Of a stretch of 54,688 nt of DNA, positions 6,861 to 16,216 are shown one piece after another. The notes under the pieces are model-generated. The model ran no database searches, was not told the origin of the DNA, and worked only from the letters and a program-made list of their open reading frames with translations. Made by a program: the position numbers and the translations under genes. Within the stretch, counting starts at the first letter, position 1; the number at the start of each line of letters is the position of its first letter. Origin of the DNA: Oscillospiraceae bacterium. GTDB taxonomy: Bacteria > Bacillota > Clostridia > Oscillospirales > SIG530. The stretch lies in NCBI GenBank assembly GCA_015067075.1, contig SVND01000010.1:1-54688 (forward strand), in the 5' to 3' direction.

Positions 6861-7062
6861 ACAATTTAAAGTCCTCACTGCTGAATTTTTGCAATTCAGC
6901 TTTCTTTTTGGGTTTGCGGCGAGTTGCATCGTATTTAAAAGAGCTACAGCAGTAATCAGCGCTTACAGGCCCTTTTTTCACACAGAGCTGATCGCTTTGC
7001 GTAGACATATTCGTCGCAAAAGCGCACACCTCACAGCATTTTACATTATCTTTGCTATACAT
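6859..7062 (-). CDS. Small Cys-rich protein, unknown
   Basis: A 67-residue basic protein with six cysteines arranged as CCxxC (9, 10, 13), a single Cys (27) and a CC pair (38-39), then SFKYDATRRKPKKK. The spacing suggests metal binding or a small redox fold. GAGGT lies 6-7 bases before the ATG. It follows the GH78 gene by 9 bases and ends the pheST-GH78 transcript. I believe similar short proteins occur in other Clostridia but know no function for them. Confidence 0.75.
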   Translation of the reverse strand: MYSKDNVKCCEVCAFATNMSTQSDQLCVKKGPVSADYCCSSFKYDATRRKPKKKAELQKFSSEDFKL

Positions 7063-7071
7063 AGCATTACC

Positions 7072-9312
7072 TCATTTGCATATAACCTTTACGTCCTTCG
7101 GTGCATCGACGTGGAGCTTAAGACCTGTTTCATCCTGCATCCACTGTACCGATATATCTCCGTAAGGTGTCGGTACTATACCTTCAGCAAAAACAAGACC
7201 GCAAGGATTAGGTGAAATTGTAACCTCAGTAAATCCCGGTTTCGTCGGTTTTACGCCGAGAACCTCTGCCAAAAGCTCGTGTGCAGGTGCACCGCCCCAA
7301 GCGTGACACATACTTCTGATAAAAAATTCGCTTTCAGGCCAAGCTGTAATATCAAGCTTGGACAAATTGAGCCACGGCTTCAAAAGCACGGAAAGGTCTT
7401 CATAAGCACCAGCCTTTGCTGCGCCACGAAGCACGTAAAAGCGTCCGTATATCGTTGCATGCTGGATAGTATCGTCTGTAAGCATACGTGATGCGATATC
7501 TTTTGCCTTCTCTCCGCTTACGCATCCTGCAAGTATCGCCCATGCGTTGACGCTGTCTGAAATTGCAGGAAGATCGGGAGAGTTTTTGTAATATCCACGC
7601 TCATCATCAAAACAATAAGCGTTGATAGCATTTACAATTTTAGCCGCTACTGCGTTATATTCGTTCACTTTTGCATTATCGCCAATGTAGGACAAAAGCT
7701 CGGCGGTCTTTTGAAGTGCCACTGCATATTGTGCCGAAATAAGAGCAGTAGTACCGCCGATTGCACCGTCCGGTGCACCGCCTACCCAACCGTCTACCCA
7801 GTCAACGACCTTCCAATAAGGAAGATTGCAAAGAAGATCACGGTTTCCTAAATACTTGTAAAACCATTCAAGACAACGCTTCAAGCCACTTGCAATGCCC
7901 GTTATCGTTTCCTTGTCTCCTGTATGCATATAGTAATCATATGCAGTAATTACCCAAAGAAGCGCCCAAGAGATTATCTTTTGCGGCACTCTCGTTGGAT
8001 AACGGCTTTGTGGGAAGCCCTCATTGTCTTGCGACCAATAAAACTGCCACAGCGACTGCTTTGTAAGCCTCCAATCACCCGTCATATAACCTGCAAGCAA
8101 GGATGTAACGTTCGTGTCGCCTGCATATTGAAGCTGCTCGTAATAGGGGCAATCCTCAAAGGTTTCATGGGAACAAAGCTGAAGCGTTCTGAATGAAATG
8201 TCAAAAAGTCTTTCAAGCTCCTTCTCGGAAGATGCAAACTTCGCTTTTTTATTATATGGATATGAAACAAATCTGAAACGCAAACCTGTCAAAGTAATCG
8301 GCTCGTCAGCAGTTTCAATAACAATTCTTACATATCTGAACGTGCGGAAGTTTTCAGGCTCAAAAACATGAACTCTACCATCGGCGATAATCTTGTCATA
8401 TCGTCCCGCAGGTCTGTCAGGAGTAAAATCATCCTCACGGTAAAATGCGGTTATAACTGCATTTTTGCCGTCCTTGAAGGATATTTGCGGATACGCTGTC
8501 TGTTCCCTTGCGCATTTAACAACAAAGGAAACTGTACGTTTTTCTCCGACGGTAACATTTCCGCCCTTTAAAAGAAGTGTATCTATTTCCGATTGAGAAA
8601 AATCCTCGGAACGCTCAAAGCTTGCATCGTTTTCGTAAACCTCGCGCATAAACGGAATCATTCTCGGAATAAGTCTGAACGGGACGCAAGAGTCCATAAT
8701 ACACTCGGGAGTATATCCAAAATCGATCTCTCTTGCATTTTCCCATCCAAGAGGAGTATCCTCTCCCGTCGTCCAACCCTTCGGATATTTTGACATATCA
8801 ATGGTAAGGCAGGGATCGGTTATAGTTGAAGGCTCTGAATACTGCGCATAGGATATGGCAGTATCTATCTTTGCCAGCCACGATGCATCGGTGAAAAAGC
8901 TGCGTTTTTCACCGTTTGCATCTGTAACGTCACACTCAGCTATAAATGCAGGGGTTGCCGTCATAATAGAAACAGGAACTGTAATTCCCGAATACGTCGG
9001 GAAAATGGATGAATAGTTGATTACGGAAACGGCTATTACGTTTTCACCCGTTTTAAGATATTGAGTAACGTCAATACTATCGTAAAACTGATGAGCAACG
9101 TCGCCCTTTGCAGGACCTGCAGTCACTCTTATTCCGTTAATGTACAGGGTGTATCTGCTGTCTGCGGAGATATGCACGGTCATTTTCGTTCCTTGGTACG
9201 CTTCAAACTTCTTTCTGAAACGGCAGGTCTGAACTCCACTGTGGAATTTTTCACCTGCATTAAAAGGATCATTTACTGCCCAAATCCATTTCGCTGTGTT
9301 ATTAAACGGCAT
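7072..9312 (-). CDS. GH78-family alpha-L-rhamnosidase-like glycosidase
   Basis: GH78 enzymes release terminal alpha-L-rhamnose from pectic side chains, flavonoid glycosides and similar substrates. The 746-residue protein has N-terminal beta-sandwich domains (KWIWAVNDPFNAGEKF opening; ISADSRYTLYINGIRV) and an (alpha/alpha)6 barrel that starts around SHETFEDCPYYEQLQYAGD, the family's signature region with acidic catalytic candidates. The barrel continues through SRYPTRVPQKIISWALLW and VVDWVDGW, and ends with the typical C-terminal sandwich (EVTISPNP). No signal peptide is seen, so it is probably cytoplasmic. The start at 9312 is chosen because GGAGGTG lies 8 bases upstream; the longer reading from 9327 overlaps the pheT stop. 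It is co-oriented and contiguous with pheT. Confidence 0.88.
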   Translation of the reverse strand: MPFNNTAKWIWAVNDPFNAGEKFHSGVQTCRFRKKFEAYQGTKMTVHISADSRYTLYINGIRVTAGPAKGDVAHQFYDSIDVTQYLKTGENVIAVSVINYSSIFPTYSGITVPVSIMTATPAFIAECDVTDANGEKRSFFTDASWLAKIDTAISYAQYSEPSTITDPCLTIDMSKYPKGWTTGEDTPLGWENAREIDFGYTPECIMDSCVPFRLIPRMIPFMREVYENDASFERSEDFSQSEIDTLLLKGGNVTVGEKRTVSFVVKCAREQTAYPQISFKDGKNAVITAFYREDDFTPDRPAGRYDKIIADGRVHVFEPENFRTFRYVRIVIETADEPITLTGLRFRFVSYPYNKKAKFASSEKELERLFDISFRTLQLCSHETFEDCPYYEQLQYAGDTNVTSLLAGYMTGDWRLTKQSLWQFYWSQDNEGFPQSRYPTRVPQKIISWALLWVITAYDYYMHTGDKETITGIASGLKRCLEWFYKYLGNRDLLCNLPYWKVVDWVDGWVGGAPDGAIGGTTALISAQYAVALQKTAELLSYIGDNAKVNEYNAVAAKIVNAINAYCFDDERGYYKNSPDLPAISDSVNAWAILAGCVSGEKAKDIASRMLTDDTIQHATIYGRFYVLRGAAKAGAYEDLSVLLKPWLNLSKLDITAWPESEFFIRSMCHAWGGAPAHELLAEVLGVKPTKPGFTEVTISPNPCGLVFAEGIVPTPYGDISVQWMQDETGLKLHVDAPKDVKVICK

Positions 9313-9326
9313 ACGGTACACCTCCA

Positions 9327-11729
9327 TTAAATTCCTCTCAATTTCGCTCCTGTGTCTTTTTCAAGGTTTTTCATTATTTTATTCATTATATTTTCGATCT
9401 CGCTATCTTCAAGCGTTCTGTCCGATGCACGAAGTGCAAAGGAATAAGCAACGCTCTTCTTGCCTTCGCCAACCTGTGCGCCTCGGTAAACGTCGAACAG
9501 CTGAAGGTTTTCAAGATACTGACCCGCACCCTTCTTGATTGCCTTTGCAAGCTCCGCTACAGGAACTTCATCGTCGCAGATAAGGGCAATATCACGTGTT
9601 ACAGCGGGATATTTCGGAAGAGGTACATACGTCTTTTCTTCCGCTTTGTTTGCAAAGATCAGCTCAAAGTCAAGCATTGCGGCAAAAACCTCAACGCCTT
9701 CAAGTCCGTAATTATTGCATACAAGCGGATGGACCTGACCAATGATACCAACCTCAACTCCGTCGCAAGTTACTTTCGCGCAACGGCCGGGATGGAATGA
9801 AGCGTCGTCAGTTACAGCGGAGAATTCAAGCTCTTTAACATTGAGCGCCGCTACAAGCTCTTCGATAACACCCTTTACTGCAAAGAAATCAGTATTGCCG
9901 TAGGATGCAACGGAAATTATTTTTCTTTCCTCAGGAAGCTTAGATGCATCTTCATCGGGGAGGTATATCTTACCTATCTCATAAAGCTTTGCCTGGGCGT
10001 TTCTGAAATTATAGTTTCTTGCCACACTTTCCATGATTGACGGAAGCATGGTCGTGCGCATAACGCTTGTATCTTCGCCAAGGGGGTTGAGGATAGTAAC
10101 GCTCTTGCGGCGTACATCGTCGCTCGCCAAGGCAATATTATCGTAATACTTGGGAGAGATAAATGAATATGTGAAAATTTCAGAATATCCGCAAGCAAGC
10201 ATTACGGAGTCGATCTTGCGTTTAAAACGCTGTCTGTCTGTAAGCTGACCATGAGAGCTTTCACCTCTGAAAACCGTCATAGCTATCTTATCGTAACCGT
10301 AAATACGGGCAACCTCTTCTGCAATATCGGCAAACGTTTCAACGTCCGCACGGAAGGTAGGCACTGTAATATCATCGCCGTCAAGCTCAAAATACAGTGA
10401 TGTAAGAGATTTACGCATATCAGCTTCGGGGATATCCGTTCCTAAAAATGCATTGATTCTTTCAGGCTCAAGCTTTATAACAGTCTTATTCTTGCAGGAA
10501 TTGTCAACGTCGATCATTCCGCCCACGACCTCGCCTGCACCAAGCATTTCAACAAGCTGGCAAGCACGCATAACAGCGTCATAAGTCTGTGCAGGATCAA
10601 GTCCCTTTTCAAATCTTGAGGATGCCTCTGTACGAAGACCGAGCTTTTTAGATGTAAGACGGACGGAAACACCTGAGAAATTGGCAGACTCGAAAACGAT
10701 AGTATCTGTCGTATCCAAAATCATGCTGTTTTGACCTCCCATAACGCCTGCAACGGCGACAGCTTTTTCGCCGTCAGCAATAACAAGCATTGAAGGATCA
10801 AGATTTCTTTCCTCATCATCAAGAGTGAACATCTTTTCACCCTCGCCTGCACGGCGAACATCGATCTTACCGCCGCTGATGTATGAATAGTCAAAAGCGT
10901 GCATAGGCTGACCGTATTCGAGCATAACGAAATTGGTTATATCAACGATATTATTTATGGGACGAACGCCTGCCGCGGAAAGACGGCGACGAAGCCACAG
11001 CGGTGACGGCGCGATCTTTACGTTCTTTATCATCTTTGCCGTATAACGCGGACAAAGATCGGGAGCAGAAACGGTGATCTTCAAATGTTCATTTATATCG
11101 CCTGTTTCCTTTTCAATCTGCGGTTCGGGAAGCTTTGCGGGCAAATCGAAGGTAGCCGCAGTTTCTCTTGCAAGGCCAACAACGGAAAGGCAGTCAGGTC
11201 TGTTGGGCGTAATTTCAAATTCAACAACGTTATCATCAAATCCGATAAACTGCTTAATGTCAGCACCCGGTACGAGCTGCTGGCAATCACATTCCTTTTG
11301 AAGAATGAAAATACCGTCCTCTATCGCATAGGGGAAATCGCCGAGTGTAAGGCCAAGCTCGCCAAGAGAGCAAAGCATACCGTTGGAAACAACGCCGCGA
11401 AGCTTGCCTTTTTTGATCTTGATTCCGCCCGGAAGCGTTGAATTATCAAGCGCCGCAGGAACCCAATCGCCTTTGTTTACGTTCTGTGCACCCGTTACTA
11501 TCTGTACGGGCTCTCCAACGCCGACGTCTACCTGACAAATGAACAAATGGTCACTGTCGGGATGTCTTTCAATTTCAACAACGTGACCGACTACAACACG
11601 GGATATTTCAGCGCCCAGATCCGTATAGCCTTCAACCTTTGAGCCAGACATCGTCATACGGTCGCAATATTCCTTTACAGGAACGTCTATATCAACATAA
11701 TCTTTAAGCCATCTCAATGATAAATCCAT
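9327..11729 (-). CDS. pheT: Phenylalanyl-tRNA synthetase beta subunit
   Basis: The beta chain of the alpha2-beta2 enzyme that charges tRNA-Phe. All expected parts are present in 800 residues: the N-terminal EMAP-type tRNA-binding domain (VVGHVVEIERHPDSDHLFIC), the B3/B4 editing domain (ITNFVMLEYGQPMHAFD), the B5 domain, the catalytic-like core and the C-terminal anticodon-binding domain (YPAVTRDIALICDD). The length matches the family. It is 21 bases downstream of pheS in the same T-box operon; its stop overlaps a possible upstream start of the GH78 gene. Confidence 0.97.
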   Translation of the reverse strand: MDLSLRWLKDYVDIDVPVKEYCDRMTMSGSKVEGYTDLGAEISRVVVGHVVEIERHPDSDHLFICQVDVGVGEPVQIVTGAQNVNKGDWVPAALDNSTLPGGIKIKKGKLRGVVSNGMLCSLGELGLTLGDFPYAIEDGIFILQKECDCQQLVPGADIKQFIGFDDNVVEFEITPNRPDCLSVVGLARETAATFDLPAKLPEPQIEKETGDINEHLKITVSAPDLCPRYTAKMIKNVKIAPSPLWLRRRLSAAGVRPINNIVDITNFVMLEYGQPMHAFDYSYISGGKIDVRRAGEGEKMFTLDDEERNLDPSMLVIADGEKAVAVAGVMGGQNSMILDTTDTIVFESANFSGVSVRLTSKKLGLRTEASSRFEKGLDPAQTYDAVMRACQLVEMLGAGEVVGGMIDVDNSCKNKTVIKLEPERINAFLGTDIPEADMRKSLTSLYFELDGDDITVPTFRADVETFADIAEEVARIYGYDKIAMTVFRGESSHGQLTDRQRFKRKIDSVMLACGYSEIFTYSFISPKYYDNIALASDDVRRKSVTILNPLGEDTSVMRTTMLPSIMESVARNYNFRNAQAKLYEIGKIYLPDEDASKLPEERKIISVASYGNTDFFAVKGVIEELVAALNVKELEFSAVTDDASFHPGRCAKVTCDGVEVGIIGQVHPLVCNNYGLEGVEVFAAMLDFELIFANKAEEKTYVPLPKYPAVTRDIALICDDEVPVAELAKAIKKGAGQYLENLQLFDVYRGAQVGEGKKSVAYSFALRASDRTLEDSEIENIMNKIMKNLEKDTGAKLRGI

Positions 11730-11750
11730 TTTTATCTCTCCCTTCCACGA

Positions 11751-12782
11751 TTAAAACTGGCTGAGAAAACGCATATCGTTTTCATAGAACAAGCGTATAT
11801 CTTTAATACCGAAGCGACGCATAACAACACGTTCAAGACCTACACCGAAAGCAAAACCGCTGTATTCCTTCGGGTCAACGCCGCAAGTTTCAAGCACCTT
11901 AGGATGTACCATGCCGCATCCGAGAATTTCGATCCAGCCCTCGCCCTTGCAAAGTCTGCATCCTGCTCCGTGACAGTTAAAGCACATAACGTCCATTTCA
12001 GCAGACGGCTCCGTAAACGGGAAATGATGGGGGCGGAAGCGTGTGACAGAGTCCTCGCCGTAAAGACGCTTTGCAAAAATATCAAGCGTACCCTTAAGGT
12101 CGGACATTGTAATCCCCTTATCTACGACAAGACCTTCTATCTGATGGAAAAGCGGAGAGTGAGTTGCATCGAGTGCATCACTTCTGTAAACACGGCCGGG
12201 AGCAATAACTCTTATGGGCGGTTTTTGCTTCTCCATAACACGGATCTGAACGGGAGAGGTCTGTGTACGCAAAACGATGTTATCATCAATATAGAACGTA
12301 TCCTGAACGTCGCGTGCAGGATGGTTTTTCGGCACGTTAAGAGCTTCAAAGTTATAATAATCAAGCTCTACTTCGGGGCCCTCCGCAATATTAAAGCCCA
12401 TTGTAAGGAAAATATCTTCGATTTCTTCCTGTACTATCGTAAGAGGATGCTTATAGCCAAGTGCATTTACTTTACCCGGCATTGTAACGTCAAGCTTTTC
12501 TTCCGCAAGCTTTTTCGTAAGCATTTCAGCCGCGATAGCCGTCTTTTTCGTTTCGATCAGCTTTTCAATACCTTCGCGTATTTCATTTGCAAGCTGTCCT
12601 ATAAGCGGACGCTCCTCTGCGGACAATGCGCCCATTCCGCGAAGCACAGCCGTCAGTTCACCTTTTTTGCCGAGATATTTAACGCGAACAGCCTCAATAT
12701 CCTCGTTAACCTTTGCCTGTTCAAGGGCAAGCTGTGCCTGCTGCCCAATCTGGTTGAGTTTCTCTCTCATTGAGTTTTTCAT
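11751..12782 (-). CDS. pheS: Phenylalanyl-tRNA synthetase alpha subunit
   Basis: The catalytic alpha chain (343 residues). An N-terminal coiled coil (about 1-85) precedes a class II aminoacyl-tRNA synthetase core: [14 protein letters not shown], motif 2 around [23 protein letters not shown], and motif 3 near [12 protein letters not shown]. Two starts are possible, ATG 12782 (directly after AAAGG, with GGAAG 6 bases away) and ATG 12770. Expression is controlled by the Phe-specific T-box immediately upstream. Confidence 0.97.
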   Translation of the reverse strand: MKNSMREKLNQIGQQAQLALEQAKVNEDIEAVRVKYLGKKGELTAVLRGMGALSAEERPLIGQLANEIREGIEKLIETKKTAIAAEMLTKKLAEEKLDVTMPGKVNALGYKHPLTIVQEEIEDIFLTMGFNIAEGPEVELDYYNFEALNVPKNHPARDVQDTFYIDDNIVLRTQTSPVQIRVMEKQKPPIRVIAPGRVYRSDALDATHSPLFHQIEGLVVDKGITMSDLKGTLDIFAKRLYGEDSVTRFRPHHFPFTEPSAEMDVMCFNCHGAGCRLCKGEGWIEILGCGMVHPKVLETCGVDPKEYSGFAFGVGLERVVMRRFGIKDIRLFYENDMRFLSQF

Positions 12783-12799
12783 CCTTTCTTCCGCCGTTT

Positions 12800-13080
12800 T
12801 TGCGGCTCATGTAAAATAAAAGGCTCGTTCATCCAATACATGGGACGAAAGAGCCTTGTCATTCCGCGGTACCACCCAGCTTTTGCGCTTTTTGCGCAAC
12901 ACCTTCGGCGAAGCTATAACGTGCTTCATTCGTCATATCCTGAGCCGTGCTTCGGATATGCAGCTCCAAAGTGAACTTCACAACGCTGTATGCGATGACT
13001 GCTTTCAGCCTCAGGCCGTCACTCTCTTTACGCATATATTCAGCAAAGCTACTCTCTTTTTCATTGCCTTTGTATTAAGT
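12800..13080 (-). promoter_or_regulatory. T-box riboswitch, tRNA-Phe specific, controlling pheST
   Basis: On the minus strand the conserved T-box sequence GGGTGGTACCGCG (within 12861-12880) is followed by a terminator (12811-12856: AGGCTC pairing with GAGCCT, then TTTTATTTT). Upstream, stem I contains GAAGTTCACTTTGG with TTC (complement of 12973-12975) as the specifier, a Phe codon followed by the usual A. Uncharged tRNA-Phe would pair with both sites and block termination. This fits the pheST genes downstream. Confidence 0.95.
12811..12856 (-). terminator. T-box regulated terminator
   Basis: Minus-strand AGGCTCTTTCGTCC pairs with GGATGAACGAGCCT (short internal mismatch) and is followed by TTTTATTTT. 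The T-box sequence lies just upstream and supplies the antiterminator. Confidence 0.85.
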
Positions 13081-13083
13081 CTT

Positions 13084-13112
13084 ATTATACCCTATTATTA
13101 TAAAAAAAGCAA
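13084..13112 (-). promoter_or_regulatory. Promoter of the T-box/pheST operon
   Basis: Minus strand TTGCTT (13107-13112) and TATAAT (13084-13089) are 17 bases apart, just upstream of T-box stem I and about 20 bases after the GH36-like stop codon. Confidence 0.75.
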
Positions 13113-13131
13113 GCGTTTTTTGTAATAATAT

Positions 13132-14727
13132 TTATATATTTTCGTCATTCCAAGAGAAAGAAACCTCACCTTGGCTTGTGTACCATTTTTCAGACAGCGC
13201 ACAGACTGTATCATATCCGAAGCTGTCTTTTATTTTTCGATAATGCGGTGTCATCCAGTCAAGGGGACGAAAGCTCTTATCATTTTCTATCACAGCTTTA
13301 AACGCTTTTTTAACGGCATTTTCAACCTTTTCATCAAAGGCGACGTCATCGCTAAGTGAAACAAAAAGTACGGTTCCGCTCTTCGCGACGAGTGACATCC
13401 ACTTTTCAGTCAAAGCCCATGGAATTTTTGATGTAATAGGAACGCAATCGGCATCAGCAGCGAAAAACGCTTCATCCTGAGCCAATCTGTACGTCAACGT
13501 GTTTGCACCCATGCGAACAGTTCTGTCCCACTCAAGCCCACTTACATCATCGCCGATTCGCTGAAGCTCAAAAATCCCTGCACAAAGATGATTAAGGGCG
13601 TTACAGCCAAGAATATAAACATCATCGCCCGCCGCTTCTCTTATGGCTCGGTGAAGGGCAAGAACAATTTCAGCAGTTGTTCTGCTCTTATCGCAAAAAT
13701 CAGCCGTTTGTGCAAAGCCGTCAGCCATTTCAAAGCCCCATTTGTGACATATATCAAAGGTAAGAAAATCTGTCTTAATAAGCTTAAATCCGCAATCCTT
13801 GAGATATTTCACTTCATTTTTAATATATTTGATCACTTCATCGACAGATGGATCGAGAAAGCTATCCTCTTCCCTTTCGGAAAAATGAAGATAACAGCTT
13901 TCGGGTAGAACACGGTACGCCTGCAACGGACGTATCCAAATGCCCGGCTTTACACCAAGCTCCTCCAGCTTTTCAGCAAAAAGCTTTATATCACCGAACT
14001 TCTTATTTCCGCGCCACGGTCCGCCTATAAAGCCAGGGTAGGCATTTTTGTTTATTTCCCAGCCTTCGTCAATTATCATATACGGCTTCGGGGCATTTTC
14101 GGGCACGCATTTAACGAGCTTTCTTGTCATTTTCAGCATTTTTTCACCGTTGTTATTGCCGTAATCGCAATACCAATCGTTGCCACCATAGATTACCTCT
14201 TTCGGCAAACGGGGGGACGGACACATGAGTGTACAAAAATCCTTCATTGCATCAAACGTATCACCCGTATACGTTTTAGCCAAAACTGTGCAAGCATCTA
14301 TTGTGCGGCCTGCAAGCATCAAAGGATTTTTACCGCTTCGAAGATCCACATAAAGCTCAACGTGCTCCTCGTGTAAACGCCACGAGCACATGGCATTGGG
14401 CTGGACCTCTACGCCGTATGCGTATGTTTTTTCACCATCGTTAGCTAAAAAATACCATGGCATATCACACATCTGCTCCGCGTTTTTCCAGCCCATTTCA
14501 GCGTACGAACGCTCCCATGCGTCGGAAAGCACTTTAACGTTTTTTGAAAAAATGCGTGGAAATTTAAGTGAAACTGCGCAAATAGGTGTAAAAATCGCCG
14601 TTAAAGAAAGCTTTAAATCTTCAAAAGTCAATCTTACGTCCTCGTATACAAGCTTTCTTTCTTTTAATATGAGTGCCAATTCTTCGCCGTTTGTAGTGTA
14701 TACTGTAACAAGTACGTCCCTAAGCAT
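13132..14727 (-). CDS. GH36/GH27-like alpha-galactosidase-type glycosidase
   Basis: The 531-residue protein has a short N-terminal sandwich and a clan GH-D TIM barrel: GGNDWYCDYGNNN, PYMIIDEGWE, KPGIWIRPL, then FKLIKTDFL with the likely nucleophile Asp in the K-x-D motif, and FELQRIGDDVSGLEW with the likely acid/base Asp. This matches the alpha-galactosidase/raffinose-synthase group in layout, but exact substrate specificity cannot be told. There is no signal peptide, so it is probably cytoplasmic. GGGGG lies just upstream of the ATG. It is the last gene of the operon with the kinase and three phosphoesterases, with no clear terminator before the T-box promoter. Confidence 0.8.
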   Translation of the reverse strand: MLRDVLVTVYTTNGEELALILKERKLVYEDVRLTFEDLKLSLTAIFTPICAVSLKFPRIFSKNVKVLSDAWERSYAEMGWKNAEQMCDMPWYFLANDGEKTYAYGVEVQPNAMCSWRLHEEHVELYVDLRSGKNPLMLAGRTIDACTVLAKTYTGDTFDAMKDFCTLMCPSPRLPKEVIYGGNDWYCDYGNNNGEKMLKMTRKLVKCVPENAPKPYMIIDEGWEINKNAYPGFIGGPWRGNKKFGDIKLFAEKLEELGVKPGIWIRPLQAYRVLPESCYLHFSEREEDSFLDPSVDEVIKYIKNEVKYLKDCGFKLIKTDFLTFDICHKWGFEMADGFAQTADFCDKSRTTAEIVLALHRAIREAAGDDVYILGCNALNHLCAGIFELQRIGDDVSGLEWDRTVRMGANTLTYRLAQDEAFFAADADCVPITSKIPWALTEKWMSLVAKSGTVLFVSLSDDVAFDEKVENAVKKAFKAVIENDKSFRPLDWMTPHYRKIKDSFGYDTVCALSEKWYTSQGEVSFSWNDENI

Positions 14728-14743
14728 GATTATGCCCCCTAAA

Positions 14744-16201
14744 TCAGCTGTTTTTAAGCATTTGATAGCCTTTCATCCAAATCTGTTCTTTTTCTTTATA
14801 TAACTTCACGAGCTCGCTGTCAGCTTCTACAGCAGTATGCTTGTTGAATTTTTCTCCCGCCGCTTCATAGCTTTCTAACATTCCGGATGAAACGCCTGCC
14901 ATTATAGCCGCACCCACGGAGCACGCGTCGGCATTTGCAACTATTTCAACAGGAACATCCATAATTGAAGCGGCTATCTGACGCCAGATAGGACTTTTTG
15001 CCGCGCCGCCCGACATGATAAGTGACTTTGGCGCAAATCCTGCACCAATATAAGAATTAAGTGCATTTTTGATGGTAAAGCACGCCCCCTCCATCGCCGC
15101 ACGCATTACGTCAAAGCGGTCATTGTGAAGCTCCAAACCCAACACCGTAGTTTTAACGTCGGGGCGCTGTACAGGGAACGGAATTCCGTTAAAAAACGGA
15201 TAGAAGCAAACCTTTTTAGCACTTTCTGCTCTCTTTTCCGCTTCCAAATCCGCTTCCTTGAAGGATACATCGGAAAGCATCGTGTCCTTATACCACTGAA
15301 CAGCCTTGCCTGCACCGCCAATAGATGCAATAGCACCGTATATTCCCTTTTCTACGTGAATGCCCGGTGCGATATATGCTGATGAAAAAAGCATTTTATC
15401 GCATATGGCGTTGATAACCCACGACGTGCCCGTAGCCAAAAGCATATCGCCGTTTTTCATCGCGCCGCATCCGACAGCCGCCGCATACTGATCGTGAGCA
15501 CCGCTGTAAAGCTCTGTTTCAGGCGTCAGCCCTGTATCTGCGCAAGCCTGTGCTGTCAAGTTTCCGAGCTTTACACCCGACGGTACAAGCTTCGGAAGCT
15601 TATCCTCCGATATTTCTAAAAATTCAAGAACCTTTTTGTCATATGAAAGCGTTTTTACATCGAATATCTGGCGCATTGCGGAGTTTGAATAATCGCAAGC
15701 CAACACTCCGCAAAGTCTGTATACAACGTAATCGTGTGTATTCAAAAACCATTTTGTTTTCGCAAACAATTCAGGCTCATTTCTTCTCATCCACAAAAGC
15801 TTTGCTGGGTCGAAGCAAGCGTTTTTGCGCCATCCGCTCATATTGTAAAGATAATCCTTGCCGAAGAACTCTTCCGCTTCCAACGCTTCGCTTTGCGCTC
15901 GACTGTCCATCCAAGTCATGACAGGGCGAACGGGGTCAAAATTCTCGTCAAGCATCGCCGTGCTTCCGCCTTGTGTTGACAACGATATCGCCTTCACCTT
16001 AGAACGGTCGATATCCTTCACAGCAACACAAATAGCTTTAACCGATGCATCGTACCAATCTCTGCAGTCCTGCTCAGCTTCGCCGTTTTTACCTGTAGCA
16101 AGGGAATACTCAACAGCGGCACTTCCCATAAGCTCGCCGTTTATATCACATACAGCCGCTTTTACCTGTGTTGTTCCTACATCTAAACCTAAAATATACA
16201 T
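14744..16201 (-). CDS. FGGY-family carbohydrate kinase (xylulokinase-like)
   Basis: These kinases phosphorylate sugars or polyols with ATP. The 485-residue length fits. The N-terminal phosphate-1 motif is LGLDVGTTQVKAAV (about 4-17), WMDSRAQ is the sugar-contact region, ATGTSWV and ASIGGAGKAVQWYK are in the C-terminal domain, and MSGGAAKSPIWRQI is the adenosine motif. The pattern is closest to xylulokinases, but the family also includes rhamnulo-, fuculo- and glycerol kinases, so the substrate is left open. AAAGGA precedes the ATG. It lies between a GH36-like gene and three phosphoesterases, suggesting one sugar-use operon. Confidence 0.85.
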   Translation of the reverse strand: MYILGLDVGTTQVKAAVCDINGELMGSAAVEYSLATGKNGEAEQDCRDWYDASVKAICVAVKDIDRSKVKAISLSTQGGSTAMLDENFDPVRPVMTWMDSRAQSEALEAEEFFGKDYLYNMSGWRKNACFDPAKLLWMRRNEPELFAKTKWFLNTHDYVVYRLCGVLACDYSNSAMRQIFDVKTLSYDKKVLEFLEISEDKLPKLVPSGVKLGNLTAQACADTGLTPETELYSGAHDQYAAAVGCGAMKNGDMLLATGTSWVINAICDKMLFSSAYIAPGIHVEKGIYGAIASIGGAGKAVQWYKDTMLSDVSFKEADLEAEKRAESAKKVCFYPFFNGIPFPVQRPDVKTTVLGLELHNDRFDVMRAAMEGACFTIKNALNSYIGAGFAPKSLIMSGGAAKSPIWRQIAASIMDVPVEIVANADACSVGAAIMAGVSSGMLESYEAAGEKFNKHTAVEADSELVKLYKEKEQIWMKGYQMLKNS

Positions 16202-16216
16202 TTAATTATCCTTTCA

